Source: an uncultured Lachnospiraceae bacterium
GTDB lineage: Bacteria; Bacillota; Clostridia; Lachnospirales; Lachnospiraceae
Reading direction: 5' to 3'
Assembly (NCBI GenBank): GCA_947175035.1
Contig: CAMWLG010000020.1
Span: 1 to 49,173 of the forward strand
Length of the DNA: 49,173 bases
The position numbers and the translations under genes are program-made. Shown piece by piece: positions 16,425-25,797 of the stretch. The notes beneath the pieces were generated by a model. The model had not been told where the DNA came from. It was given only the letters and a program-made list of their open reading frames with translations, and searched no databases. The first letter of the stretch is position 1; each line of letters begins with the position of its first letter.

Positions 16425-17780
16425 CTAAGAGCCTCCAATCCTCGCTTTTACTGCATCCACAAGTGCCGACTGCCCGCAGTCCTTTTTCTCCAATGCCGCC
16501 ATCACCCTCTCATCCAGTGTACCTTTGGAAATCAAATGGTGGATCACCACTGTTTCCTCCTGTCCCTGACGCCACAGCCGTCTGTTCATCTGCTGATATA
16601 ATTCCAAAGACCATGTCAGCCCGAACCATATCAGCGTGGAGCCGCCCGCCTGCAGGTTCAGCCCGTGTCCGGCTGACGCGGGATGGATTGCCGCCACCGG
16701 GATTTCCCCGGCATTCCACTTTTTCATATCCTCCGCCGTGTCCAGCTCCACTGCCCCGGTGTGCTTTTTCAGCCTCTCCAGATCATGCTTATACCAGTAG
16801 GCGATCAGCACAGGCTTCCCATTCGCCGCCTCTATCAAGTCCTCCAGTGCTTCCAGCTTCCGGTCATGGATGTGTTTCACGTTCCCGTTCTCATCGTAGA
16901 CCGCGCCGTCCGCCATCTGTAAAAGTTTATTGGCTAATGCCGCCGCATTCACAGCGTCAATGTTGCCGTCCGAAAAGGGAAGGAGCATATCCCGCTCTAG
17001 CTGCCCATACAGAGCCATCTCCTTTCCACTCATGGAAACCTCCACGCGGTTATAAACACATTCCGGCATATCCAGATAATCCACAGCCTTCATGCTGATG
17101 CAGATGTCGGAGATCAGCCCATAGATCATCTCCTCCGCGCCTTCCCTGGGCTTATAGGAAAATACCATCTCCCGGCTGCGCTTGTCCGGCACGAAGAACC
17201 GCTCCCGGTACCCGCCTATGAACCGCCCAAGCCTCTGCCCCATATCAAGGATGCCAATCTCCGCCCAAAGGTCAATCAGGCCATTCGGTGCAGGCGTCCC
17301 GGTCAGCCCCACGATGCGCCTCACCATCGGGCGCACTTTCTTAAGTGCCTTGAACCGTTTTGCCTTATGGGACTTGAAGGAAGAAAGTTCATCAATCACC
17401 ACCATGTCAAAATCCCATTTATGGTTCTCCACCAGCCACTCCACGTTTTCCCTGTTGATGACATACACCTGTGCCTTTTTGTCCAGTGCCGAAAGCCGCT
17501 GTGATGCTGTGCCGATTGCAACACTCAAATGCAGCTTTTTTGTATGATCCCATTTCATTGCTTCACTTTGCCATACACTTCCCACCCGTAATGGACAGAT
17601 AACTAAGGTCTTGCGAACTTCAAATCTGTCCAGCATCAATTCTTCCAGCGCCGTCAACGTAATAACTGTTTTGCCTAATCCACAGTCTAGGAACAGGGCG
17701 GCTACCGGATGCCCGATAATAAATTCAGCACTGTATTTCTGGTATTCGTGCAGGTCATCCCTGCCTAATGAACCTGCCAT
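16425..17780 (-). CDS. SNF2-family DNA helicase
   Basis: A 451-residue superfamily 2 helicase of the phage SNF2 type. Visible are motif I FLDCGLGKTVITLTAL, motif Ia TLVICPLRVGSVWQ, motif II VVIDELSSFKS (DEXX), motif III GLTGTPAPNG, motif V AGHGLNLQAGGSTLIWFG and motif VI QQMNRRLWRQGQEETVVIHH. It belongs to the replication module DUF2800, DUF2815, PolA, VirE, VRR-NUC, SNF2. I chose ATG 17780 with a perfect AGGAGG seven bases upstream. The inserted HNH gene overlaps it by 26 bases. Confidence 0.95.
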   Translation of the reverse strand: MAGSLGRDDLHEYQKYSAEFIIGHPVAALFLDCGLGKTVITLTALEELMLDRFEVRKTLVICPLRVGSVWQSEAMKWDHTKKLHLSVAIGTASQRLSALDKKAQVYVINRENVEWLVENHKWDFDMVVIDELSSFKSHKAKRFKALKKVRPMVRRIVGLTGTPAPNGLIDLWAEIGILDMGQRLGRFIGGYRERFFVPDKRSREMVFSYKPREGAEEMIYGLISDICISMKAVDYLDMPECVYNRVEVSMSGKEMALYGQLERDMLLPFSDGNIDAVNAAALANKLLQMADGAVYDENGNVKHIHDRKLEALEDLIEAANGKPVLIAYWYKHDLERLKKHTGAVELDTAEDMKKWNAGEIPVAAIHPASAGHGLNLQAGGSTLIWFGLTWSLELYQQMNRRLWRQGQEETVVIHHLISKGTLDERVMAALEKKDCGQSALVDAVKARIGGS

Positions 17781-18348
17781 GCTGATCCCTCCTTTTCTGT
17801 GCGGCATGGATTTTGGAATGTTCGGAAGCCGTAAGCACCTCAAGGTTACCCACATTGTTATTACTGTGGTTGCCGTCAATATGATGCACTTCCTCATCCT
17901 CCCTGAGTGGTCTTCCAATTTCCGTCTCCATCAATTTCCGGTAAACTACTTTTCCTGCTATTCTTTGATTTTTTGCACCTGCCATCTCAAAATTTATGAA
18001 ATCAATATAGCACCCTGCATCACAGAAATTATGCTTATTCCTCGCCACATCTGACCTCTTTTTGTAAATTGGTTTCCCACACCAGTCACACGGGACATAT
18101 ATCCTCTTCACCTTAAACACATAGCCACATTCCACACAGCAGAAAAAATGTTTATTTCTCTTTTTATGATTCCTGCGGTATTCAAATTCCTTCCCACAAT
18201 TACTGCAGGTTTTCAGGCTTTGAAGTCTGTATCTTTCTGCATTGGCCTTTCCCAGACAAGCCCTGCTGCAATAATTTCTATCATGGATACGCCCTTTTTC
18301 CCGTTCAAATTCTTTCCCACACCAGTCACACCGAATTTTCAATCTCAT
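17755..18348 (-). CDS. HNH homing-type endonuclease with zinc ribbons
   Basis: A 197-residue protein. Three Cys-rich modules (CDWCGKEFEREKGR...YCSRAC, CSNCGKEFEYRRNHKKR...CVECG, CDWCGKPIYKKRSD...CDAGC) precede an HNH core, EEVHHIDGNHSNNNVGNLEVL then EHSKIHAAQKRRD. This layout is typical of free-standing phage homing endonucleases. It sits between VRR-NUC and SNF2, which are usually adjacent, is more AT-rich than both and overlaps both genes, so it looks like a mobile insertion that kept translation coupled. I chose ATG 18348, eight bases after AGGAGG. Confidence 0.9.
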   Translation of the reverse strand: MRLKIRCDWCGKEFEREKGRIHDRNYCSRACLGKANAERYRLQSLKTCSNCGKEFEYRRNHKKRNKHFFCCVECGYVFKVKRIYVPCDWCGKPIYKKRSDVARNKHNFCDAGCYIDFINFEMAGAKNQRIAGKVVYRKLMETEIGRPLREDEEVHHIDGNHSNNNVGNLEVLTASEHSKIHAAQKRRDQHGRFIRQG

Positions 18349-18622
18349 CCAGCACACCTCCTATCTGTTCCACCCGGTCAACCACATAAACCGGAAAGCC
18401 TAAACTCTTAAGCTGCCTCATTCTTTTTATCTGCAATGGTCGTGGCTTTTTCCCCGGAGCCTTCAACTCCACGAATGCAATCTTCCTCCCAGGCAGCAAT
18501 ACGATTCTGTCCGGCACCCCATCCAAACCGGGTGAGATGAATTTCACCGCCATGCCTCCCATCTTTTTCACTGCGTCTGTGAATATCTTTTCCACACGTT
18601 TTTCGGAATGAACCACAGCCAT
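18326..18622 (-). CDS. VRR-NUC domain nuclease
   Basis: A 98-residue minimal VRR-NUC nuclease (PF08774). It has the PD-(D/E)XK core: SPGLDGVPDRIVLLPGRKIAFVELKAPGKKPRPLQ, with Asp, Glu and Lys in order, then the YVVDRVEQI helix. In phages it probably processes branched DNA during replication or recombination. It overlaps the upstream winged-helix gene by 55 bases and the HNH gene by 23. Confidence 0.93.
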   Translation of the reverse strand: MAVVHSEKRVEKIFTDAVKKMGGMAVKFISPGLDGVPDRIVLLPGRKIAFVELKAPGKKPRPLQIKRMRQLKSLGFPVYVVDRVEQIGGVLDEIENSV

Positions 18623-18780
18623 AACGCCTCACCTCCCTCTCCGTCCACATGGACCGACTTCACGCCCAACAGCGCCTTCTGCCGCCTGACCTCTGCCTTT
18701 TTTATGCCGTTTTCCTCTGCCAGTTCATACACTTTTTTATAATCCACGAATCCGTCTTTCAGGACTTCTTCCAAAAACAT
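18568..18780 (-). CDS. small winged-helix-like phage protein
   Basis: A 70-residue protein, MFLEEVLKDGFVDYKKVYELAEENGI continuing AEVRRQKALLGVKSVHVDG and ending ALWLWFIP. The pattern of a short helix-turn-helix with an ALLGV recognition helix and a beta wing resembles the DNA-binding tails attached to mobile-element primases and helicases. GGAGG lies five bases before the ATG. A longer reading frame upstream to 18864 has no Shine-Dalgarno. It lies next to the VirE-type gene and may act with it. Confidence 0.7.
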   Translation of the reverse strand: MFLEEVLKDGFVDYKKVYELAEENGIKKAEVRRQKALLGVKSVHVDGEGGEALWLWFIPKNVWKRYSQTQ

Positions 18781-18979
18781 AGCTTCCTCCAATCTCAGGA
18801 ACAACGGAACGAACGAACAAAAAATCCCTATATTGTTATACGCGTGTATTACACATACACACATTCTCTCTCTCTTTTATTTTTATATATTTCATATAGT
18901 AAAGGTTGTTCCGTTGTTCCATTAAATCTGCTAACGCCCATAGTTACTGGCTTTTTTCAAAGAACAATCTGCGGAACAT

Positions 18980-21361
18980 TCATCTGCATTGTTCCGTTTG
19001 TTCCCGGCAGTATGCCCTCTGCTTCCCGTAAACGGGGAAAACGTACATCCCTGTCCTCGTTCCGGCATACTTCTCCCACCCCTCGATCTTGCGCATGATG
19101 GCATTGATCTCATAGGAATCCGTCTTTTTCAGCGCAGAGGACTCCCGCCCGAAGCACTCGCACCATATCTCCATATTGCAGACAAGCGTCCGGCGCACCG
19201 TACCCATCCGCTGCGACTCCCCGAATTCACTACCGTTCAGGAAGTTCCTGCGGTCATATAAACTCATTTCATCCCAATTCTCCGGGAGCAGCGTGTCAAG
19301 GTATGTCCGCACTAAGCCCTCCCTGTCATCCGTCTCCATTGCCTCCGCCTGCTCCGCAATGGCGATCTGTGCTTCCTCGCCTTCGAGGTAGAGCTTCTCC
19401 CCGGAACGGTACAGTGTGACCGCCTCTGCCCATATCTGCCATATCTCCTCCTCAGTGATCTGCCACGGCTTCTTCCGGCTCTCCCTGCCCACCCGGACAG
19501 GCCAGAAGCGGCGGTTGCCCGTCACGTCACGGAGGAACCCGTTCTCTGAGTTGGTGCTTCCCACGATGATGCACTGGCGCGGGTGGCTTTCCACGTTCAT
19601 GCCGTAGCTTGCACGGTACTTGTCATCCACGCGGGAGAGGAAGGACTTCACGGTCTCCACATCGGTCTTTCGCATCCCGGCAAGCTCGCCAAGCTCCAGT
19701 ATCCAGTAGCCCTGCAGTTTCTCCGGGCCGGACTTGTCGCGCATATCGGTGAGGGTCAGGCTGTCGGAGAACCATGCGCCGCCCAGCTTGGCAAAGAGCG
19801 TGGACTTCCCGATGCCCTGCGGCCCGTTCAGGATGAGGACGGAGTCGAACTTTATCCCCGGCTGGTATATCCTCGCCACGGCAGCCGCCATCGTCTTGCG
19901 GGTGACCGCCCGCGTGTAGCTGGTGTCCTCCGCAGCGAAGTAATCCACCAGCAGGGTCGCCACCCTTTCCGTGCCGTCCCATTCCGGCAGGCTCTCCAGA
20001 TATTCACGCACCGGGTGGTATGCCCTCTTCGCCGCCACCGCAAGCACCGCGTCCTTCGTCTTGGTCGGTGAGTAGACATTGTACACATTGCTCAGATATA
20101 CTTTGAGGGACGCAAAGTCAGAGTCATTCCACCCCTGCTTGATCTGCTTCCACGGAAGCCCCTCCCCGGCATCTATCCCGTCCCGGTGGAGGTTGAATGC
20201 GATGGAATGAAGCCTTTCATCACTGCGCAGGATCAGCACAAGGTTATCCAGCGTAGGCTTCACCGCGCCCTGCTTGTCAAGGTCAAGGGATGCCTGCCAG
20301 TCATCGGATGGGGCGAATTCCTCCCCCGCCGCTTTCTGCCGCTCCTGCGCCAGCGTGGTTTTTACGTTCCCATCCTTTACCGCGAACTCGCTCATGGCAC
20401 CAAAAGAAGGGAGCTTCGATGCTTCCGTGTCCTCCGCCGCCTTTTCATCCAAATCTCCATACCTGTGTATCCGCACCATGTCAAAGGCGTTCATCAGCTT
20501 GCCGCAGGCAGGGTCCGTGGCATGATGGGAGTAAGCAAATTTCCCCTCATAGACCACCACGCCTGCCTGTGAGTCAGCCGGGATATAGTCATACCGCCCG
20601 GACATCGCACTTGGTTGGTAGATGTCCGGGAGGAATGCGGCTATTGCTTCCTCGATGGAATACGTCCGGCAGAATGCACCGATGACGCCATCCTTTGTGA
20701 GCGGGTCTGCCTGTTTGCGCATCTCCCTCTGCACGATATTCTGCTGACGGCTGCTCACCGGCCACTCGGAGGAATCCCGCCAGTCCTTATACCGTGAAAG
20801 CACATCCTCCGGATTAAGCAATTCCCCCTCGATATCACGGAAAAGGAATTCCCCGTCAGCGGAAGTGGAAGGCCAGTACATGAGGCGGCTCGGCTCGTAG
20901 GTGGTGTCATCGAACATCTCAATCCCGATATCCTCCGCCACCTTCCTTGCCACCGCCACATATTCATCCGGCGATACCGGACGGGATAAGATGATCACAA
21001 GCCGCAGCCTCGGATTCTCCGGCGTGTGCTTATGGGTGGAATAAATGAAACAACGGTAATTGTACAGCATTTCTATCTGCTCTATCACGCCCGGAACTGC
21101 ATGGTCGATATCCAGCGTTATAATGGTGCGGTATTCCACGCTGTCTTTCTTCCTTCTGCCGCCCTTCAGCTTTCCTGCCACAAAGCCGCCCACGTCCTTG
21201 ATAGTGTCCTGCTTCGCTTTCGTCATTTTCACATACTGCTCCACGGTCTCCGCCGTGCGGATGGTGTGGGAGATGCGCTCTATAAATTCATCCAGTTCCA
21301 TCTCCACGTTGTTCCAGCGTTTCTCCATCCTTGAATTGCCTGTTGCGATCTGTATCTTCAT
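18980..21361 (-). CDS. VirE-family replication protein (primase-helicase)
   Basis: A 793-residue virulence-associated E (PF05272) protein, the phage replication primase/helicase. The N-terminal half resembles an archaeo-eukaryotic primase fold (TIITLDIDHAVPGVIEQIEM, then STHKHTPENPRLRLVIIL). The C-terminal ATPase has Walker A ILNGPQGIGKSTLFAKLGG, Walker B-like GYWILELGELAGM and sensor CIIVGSTNSENGFLRDVTGNRRFW. The start overlaps the preceding gene as ATGA. It partners with PolA, the DUF2815 protein and SNF2 in phage DNA replication. Confidence 0.95.
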   Translation of the reverse strand: MKIQIATGNSRMEKRWNNVEMELDEFIERISHTIRTAETVEQYVKMTKAKQDTIKDVGGFVAGKLKGGRRKKDSVEYRTIITLDIDHAVPGVIEQIEMLYNYRCFIYSTHKHTPENPRLRLVIILSRPVSPDEYVAVARKVAEDIGIEMFDDTTYEPSRLMYWPSTSADGEFLFRDIEGELLNPEDVLSRYKDWRDSSEWPVSSRQQNIVQREMRKQADPLTKDGVIGAFCRTYSIEEAIAAFLPDIYQPSAMSGRYDYIPADSQAGVVVYEGKFAYSHHATDPACGKLMNAFDMVRIHRYGDLDEKAAEDTEASKLPSFGAMSEFAVKDGNVKTTLAQERQKAAGEEFAPSDDWQASLDLDKQGAVKPTLDNLVLILRSDERLHSIAFNLHRDGIDAGEGLPWKQIKQGWNDSDFASLKVYLSNVYNVYSPTKTKDAVLAVAAKRAYHPVREYLESLPEWDGTERVATLLVDYFAAEDTSYTRAVTRKTMAAAVARIYQPGIKFDSVLILNGPQGIGKSTLFAKLGGAWFSDSLTLTDMRDKSGPEKLQGYWILELGELAGMRKTDVETVKSFLSRVDDKYRASYGMNVESHPRQCIIVGSTNSENGFLRDVTGNRRFWPVRVGRESRKKPWQITEEEIWQIWAEAVTLYRSGEKLYLEGEEAQIAIAEQAEAMETDDREGLVRTYLDTLLPENWDEMSLYDRRNFLNGSEFGESQRMGTVRRTLVCNMEIWCECFGRESSALKKTDSYEINAIMRKIEGWEKYAGTRTGMYVFPVYGKQRAYCREQTEQCR

Positions 21362-21762
21362 TCCTTCCTGCCCTCCAATAATTTCAGATTTTTCATGCAC
21401 TGGTTATAGATAATCTGTTCTTCCCTTGCTTTCCTCCGGTAGAAATGCCATTCCTCCGTTTTGGCTGTAAGGGACTCCGCTTTTTCCGAAAATGCCTTAA
21501 CTTTCCCGGAATGCTCCTGTGCCTTTATCCGTAAAAACTGCCGCAGCTTACCCTTGTCTTCCTCTTTCGCAAACCTCCTGATCAGCGGGAACACCTTCCT
21601 TGCCACCGCCGCCGTGCATGGGAAGAACTCATGGATATACAGCTCCATCCTCCCGTTCTTATAAACGATTTTTACAGTTTCCCTTTCCGTTTTCTGCTCC
21701 GCCATACGCATCCCGCCGTAAGCAGTCGGGTCATGGTACCCTTCCGCATTCCTTCTCTCCAT
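21358..21762 (-). CDS. phage protein of unknown function in the replication operon
   Basis: A 134-residue protein. An N-terminal beta part (ETVKIVYKNGRMELYIHEFFP) precedes a long basic coiled coil (KVKAFSEKAESLTAKTEEWH then FYRRKAREEQIIYNQCMKNL). AAGGAG precedes the ATG. It lies between PolA and the VirE gene and overlaps the latter by four bases. I do not recognise a family. The helical tail and the location suggest an accessory replication factor, as inference only. Confidence 0.75.
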   Translation of the reverse strand: MERRNAEGYHDPTAYGGMRMAEQKTERETVKIVYKNGRMELYIHEFFPCTAAVARKVFPLIRRFAKEEDKGKLRQFLRIKAQEHSGKVKAFSEKAESLTAKTEEWHFYRRKAREEQIIYNQCMKNLKLLEGRKE

Positions 21763-21774
21763 AAATTTCTCCTT

Positions 21775-23715
21775 CTACTGTTTCTGGTAAAATTTACACT
21801 CATATCCGTCTGCTCTTAAAGGCAGCCCCACCGCCCATGCAGGCTGAACCGCCATAATTTCACACATTTCTTCCACAGAGCCAGTACCCTCCGGCACTTC
21901 CGCTATGATCTCATCATGGCAGTGCATGACGATAGGGTATCCCTTTTCCTCCACACGGAGCATTGCCTCCGCCAGTAAATCCCTCGCTGTCCCCTGCACG
22001 ATGTTCTCCACCAACTTGGGGCCGTAGGTTTCAATCCGGCTCCATTTCTTGTTTTCAGAAATCCCTTCATAAGTCAGGCCATCTCTACCGAATCTGTTTA
22101 CGGCCATCCTCGGTTTTACATAAGACAGCTTCCTGCCGGACGGGAGTGTGATGAATAAAATCCCGCTCTTATATTCAAAAATGATCTTCCCGACCTTCGT
22201 TTTCTGCTTTTCTGTAACTGCTTTAACAGCCGCCGCATCTACATCCCACCAGAACTGTGTGATATGGGGATTCGCCTTTCTCCATGCTGCTACAAGCGGA
22301 GGCAGTTCATCTTCTGTCAGCCCCATGTCCAATGCACCCATTGAGATGAGCGCGCCTGCCGCCCCGCCAAATCCGAGGCCAAGCTCCGCTAATTTCCCTT
22401 TCTGCCGAAGCGGGGAACCTTTCGTGATCTCCTCCATCGGCACATGGAACATGGAGGATGCCGATGCTTCATAAATCTTCCCGTGGGAGGTAAACACATC
22501 CAATCTCCACTGCTCCCCGGAAAGCCATGCCAGCACCCTTGCTTCTATGGCAGAAAAGTCCGCCACCACAAAACGGCATCCCGGCTTTGGTATAAATGCA
22601 GTTCGGATAAGTTCCGAGAGAACATTCGGTGTGAAATCATATAAAAGTTCTATATCTTCAAATCTGCCCTGCTTCACAAGTTCCCTCGCAAGTTCCAAGT
22701 TGGGAATGTAGTTTTTCGGCAGATTTTGGATTTGCACTATTTTGCCGGACCATCTTGACGTCCTATTTGCGCCGCAAAACATCAGCATCCCGTGTACCCT
22801 GCCATCCGAACAGACAGACCGCTCCATAGCCTCATACTTCTTCACGGATGTTTTTGCCATCAATAACCTTAATTTGAGCAGTTCCTCCACTTCCCCGTCC
22901 GTCTCCGCTATCATATCCGCCACCGCTTTCTTGGAAAGGCTCTCTGCCTCCATGCCCATATCCCCAAGCCAGCCTTTGAGCTGCGCCACGGAATTGGGGT
23001 TCTCCAATCCAGTCAGTTCATAGGCGCGTTTCGTCACCACCTCTTTATGGAGCCGCTCACAGGCAATGGCCTGTTCCACCAGTCCCATATCCACCAAAAC
23101 GCCACGGTCATTGATGCGCTGGTCTAAGCGGTACAGTTCCATCTCGCTTTCCGGGATAGGGAAATTATGCAGTTTCCTGCGGATGGATTTCTCCACGTCC
23201 ACATCCCTCTTGCAGTAGGTCTTGAAAAGCTCCCACTTCTCCGGCGCATGGCAGGGAAGGTTTCTTGTCCTGCCGCCGTTTGCCTTGGTGGGCTTACACG
23301 GGATACAGAAATACCGGATCAGTTCCCTGCCCTCCTTCATCTTCTGCTCATCCAGACCAAGCACCCTGCCAACATCCTCCAGTGACCGGGGCAGGGCGAG
23401 CATGGCCGCCTGTACCGCGCTGCAATGCCAGGACTCCGGGGGAAGGTATCTCCCGAAATGCTTTGACAGGCAGGTGCGCTCAAAGTTGGCGTTGTATGCC
23501 GTCTTGGTCACTGACACATCAAAGATGGCATCCTCCACCTCTGCCGGGAGCTGCTCCCCCTGCGCCAGGTCTATGATCTGTGTTTCCCCTCCGTCAAAGG
23601 AATAGGCAAACAATAAAATCTCAAAAGCAGGGCTGTCCGCATAAGCGTATACCCCGCATTTGATCAAATCCACATCGCTGAAACACTCGATATCGGCTTC
23701 TAAGATTCGTCCCAT
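21775..23715 (-). CDS. phage DNA polymerase, family A
   Basis: A 646-residue family A polymerase with an N-terminal 3'-5' exonuclease domain. The exonuclease begins ILEADIECFSDVDLIKCGVY and continues through TAYNANFERTCL and FKTYCKRDVDVEKSI. The polymerase has motif A VVADFSAIEARVLAWLSGE, motif B RQKGKLAELGLGFGGAAG and motif C PIVMHCHDEIIAEVPEG. It replicates the phage chromosome. AAGGAG precedes the ATG at 23715. It is flanked by the DUF2815 gene upstream and the coiled-coil gene downstream. Confidence 0.96.
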   Translation of the reverse strand: MGRILEADIECFSDVDLIKCGVYAYADSPAFEILLFAYSFDGGETQIIDLAQGEQLPAEVEDAIFDVSVTKTAYNANFERTCLSKHFGRYLPPESWHCSAVQAAMLALPRSLEDVGRVLGLDEQKMKEGRELIRYFCIPCKPTKANGGRTRNLPCHAPEKWELFKTYCKRDVDVEKSIRRKLHNFPIPESEMELYRLDQRINDRGVLVDMGLVEQAIACERLHKEVVTKRAYELTGLENPNSVAQLKGWLGDMGMEAESLSKKAVADMIAETDGEVEELLKLRLLMAKTSVKKYEAMERSVCSDGRVHGMLMFCGANRTSRWSGKIVQIQNLPKNYIPNLELARELVKQGRFEDIELLYDFTPNVLSELIRTAFIPKPGCRFVVADFSAIEARVLAWLSGEQWRLDVFTSHGKIYEASASSMFHVPMEEITKGSPLRQKGKLAELGLGFGGAAGALISMGALDMGLTEDELPPLVAAWRKANPHITQFWWDVDAAAVKAVTEKQKTKVGKIIFEYKSGILFITLPSGRKLSYVKPRMAVNRFGRDGLTYEGISENKKWSRIETYGPKLVENIVQGTARDLLAEAMLRVEEKGYPIVMHCHDEIIAEVPEGTGSVEEMCEIMAVQPAWAVGLPLRADGYECKFYQKQ

Positions 23716-23781
23716 TTCTTGGCTCCTTCCTGTGTAGATACTATGGATGATGGGCGGCAGTTCCCCGCCGCCCCGGTATGC

Positions 23782-24336
23782 CTATCCAAGAAAATCTTCC
23801 TCATCATCCACTTCCACCGCGTCAAAGTCATCCTCGGCATTTGTCCTGCCGCCAAGGGACTCCCCGTCACGCAGTTTCTGGATATTGCCAAGACCTGCGG
23901 CGATTCCCTTATTGCCATTGGTGGAAAATCCGTAGAAATTCACGCTGATCCTGCCATAGCAGCCGGAATACACTTCCGACTGGTCAAGGATGGGCTGTAC
24001 ATTTTTATCCACCACCTGCGGTGCCTGTTTGCTGTTAGCGTTAAAGAAGTAGCTGTCTGCATACGCCTCATCCTCCGGGCGGTCAATATCACCGTCCCTT
24101 AAAGGGAGCTTCAAATTCGCCGGGACCTTGCCGCCCCACTTGGAGACGGAATCCTTCTTCGCCTGCTCAATCGCCCTTTTGATCTTCTCGATGGTTTCCG
24201 TATCCGACTTCGGTATGATTGCCGATACGGAATACTTGGGGTCGCCATCGCTCACTGCATTTGGCTCCCAGCAGTGCAGATAGGAAAACCTGCACGGTAC
24301 GATTACTTTTGTCAAATTCGCATTTTCATTACTCAT
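23782..24336 (-). CDS. DUF2815 single-strand DNA-binding-like protein
   Basis: A 184-residue protein of the DUF2815 type, predicted to bind single-stranded DNA. Typical features are VIVPCRFSYLHCWEPN near the start, YSVSAIIPKSDTETIEKI, DGDIDRPEDEAYADSYFFNA and an acidic tail DDFDAVEVDDEEDFLG like that of SSB-type proteins. It always neighbours DUF2800 and PolA in this module. AAGGAGG precedes the ATG. Confidence 0.92.
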   Translation of the reverse strand: MSNENANLTKVIVPCRFSYLHCWEPNAVSDGDPKYSVSAIIPKSDTETIEKIKRAIEQAKKDSVSKWGGKVPANLKLPLRDGDIDRPEDEAYADSYFFNANSKQAPQVVDKNVQPILDQSEVYSGCYGRISVNFYGFSTNGNKGIAAGLGNIQKLRDGESLGGRTNAEDDFDAVEVDDEEDFLG

Positions 24337-24340
24337 TGTT

Positions 24341-25474
24341 CTATTCCTCCTTAAAATCCGCCTCCGCGGTTGCTGCCATTATTTCCTGCCTCTTGTCCGA
24401 TTCCGGCACTAAGGTCACCTTGCCTTGTGGCTTGTAGACCAGTTTCCCAAGCACCTCTGCAAATTTCTTCTTCCCAAGGAGCCGCTCCATCTCCGTAATG
24501 CCGATGAGCGTCTTTTTGTAGATGTCCGTGTACCCGGCTTTCTGTGCCGCCTGCGCCACTTCCTCCTCATCCGTGTATTTCCGGTTGCTCCTGCCCTCCA
24601 CCAGCTTGAAGCCGGCCCACTTTTTCCCTTTCGTGACCGCCTCGTCCTGTGCATAGGCGTAGACGTCCGCAGACCACTTGGCAAGCTCGTCCGCTACTTT
24701 CAGGACTTCCGCTATCTCCTCATCTGACAATAACGGCGAGGCTTTGAACTCCATCTGTGCCAATCTTAAATATTCCTCCGCCCTTGCCCTGCAGGTATTC
24801 TTCGCCTTGCAGAAGCGGCACCAGTCGCCACAGCAGAACTCGCCCTCACCCTTGATGGCAAGCACGGCCTTTGGCTTTAATTCCATCTCCACCCATTCCA
24901 TCAGCTCCTTTACGGAAATCTCCCATGTGCTGACGGATTCCAGTCTCGGCTGGAAGATGGTCATACGGATAATTTCAATGTCATAGAGGGCATCGAACAG
25001 TTCCAGCGCCCCTAATCCATACAGCATCATCTGTGGGTTCCACTCCGCCTCCACCGCTACGCCTTTCCCGTACTTTAAGTCAATGACGGTCAGAACTTTA
25101 TCCGCAACTATCAATAAATCCCCGGTGCCAAAGCCCTCCGGCACATAGGCGGAATAGTCCAGCCTCTGCTCGATCAGGACAACCGGGTCACTGCACTCCT
25201 GCTTTGCAAGCTCCACCTGCTCCATCGCATAGGCCACGTAGCCGTCCGTGCATTCCTCCATCTCGTCACAGTGGTAATCCGACACCGGGCGCTTTGACCT
25301 GCGTTTCAGGCATTTTTTCAGCTTATGCTCTGCAAGGGCATGGGCGGCGGTGCCTTCCTCGGCATAGACGCTGCCGCCAGACTCTTCCTGAAACTGCTCC
25401 TCCAGCCTTGCGGATGGCGTGCAGGAGAGCCACCGCTTGGAGGAAGATGCGGAAAGCAATGCGTGTTTCCCCAT
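24341..25474 (-). CDS. DUF2800 RecB/Cas4-like nuclease
   Basis: A 377-residue protein of the DUF2800 family, PD-(D/E)XK nuclease superfamily. The core strand VLTVIDLKYGKGVAVEAEWN supplies the Asp and Lys. A Cys cluster, FCCGDWCRFCKAKNTCRARA, probably holds an Fe-S cluster as in Cas4/AddB nucleases. The N-terminal SASSSKRWLSCTPSARLEE and GTAAHALAEHKL (His-containing helix) are also typical. It probably processes DNA ends in phage recombination together with the DUF2815 protein. The start overlaps the previous stop as TGATG. Confidence 0.92.
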   Translation of the reverse strand: MGKHALLSASSSKRWLSCTPSARLEEQFQEESGGSVYAEEGTAAHALAEHKLKKCLKRRSKRPVSDYHCDEMEECTDGYVAYAMEQVELAKQECSDPVVLIEQRLDYSAYVPEGFGTGDLLIVADKVLTVIDLKYGKGVAVEAEWNPQMMLYGLGALELFDALYDIEIIRMTIFQPRLESVSTWEISVKELMEWVEMELKPKAVLAIKGEGEFCCGDWCRFCKAKNTCRARAEEYLRLAQMEFKASPLLSDEEIAEVLKVADELAKWSADVYAYAQDEAVTKGKKWAGFKLVEGRSNRKYTDEEEVAQAAQKAGYTDIYKKTLIGITEMERLLGKKKFAEVLGKLVYKPQGKVTLVPESDKRQEIMAATAEADFKEE

Positions 25475-25797
25475 CACAGCACCTGCGCTTCCTGCATCAG
25501 CGCCGGGTAGTCCTCCGGCTTCACCGCCGAGAGCTTCGCCGCGCCGTACTTCTGCAACAGTTCCTTAATCTCCTTTGACTTACCCTCCTGGGTCTTCTGC
25601 GCCATCAGCGCACGGATGCCCTCCAGCGTGGCGGGCTTCTCCTGCTGTGTTTCCGTCTGTGCTTTTTCCGTAGCTGACGGCTGTGCCTTCTGTGTTTTCT
25701 CTGCTGTCTTACTTCCTCCCTCCGCTTTGGCAAGGCCGCGCAGACCTTCCGCAACGATGGAGAAACCTTCCGCAATCCTCAATAATTCACTTCCCAT
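25474..25797 (-). CDS. phage protein, Ala/Lys/Gln-rich
   Basis: A 107-residue protein with a short N-terminal helix (ELLRIAEGFSIVAEGLRGLAK), a low-complexity K/T/Q/E linker (about residues 27-55) and a C-terminal helical region ALMAQKTQEGKSKEIKELLQ. It is commonly found directly upstream of the DUF2800 gene in such phages. I cannot assign a function. A GGAGG precedes the ATG, and the stop overlaps the DUF2800 start. Confidence 0.78.
   Translation of the reverse strand: MGSELLRIAEGFSIVAEGLRGLAKAEGGSKTAEKTQKAQPSATEKAQTETQQEKPATLEGIRALMAQKTQEGKSKEIKELLQKYGAAKLSAVKPEDYPALMQEAQVL

Noticed and set aside
23700..23918. A 72-residue frame between the polymerase and DUF2815 genes
   Set aside because: It overlaps both genes in another frame and is a shadow of the DUF2815 C-terminus.
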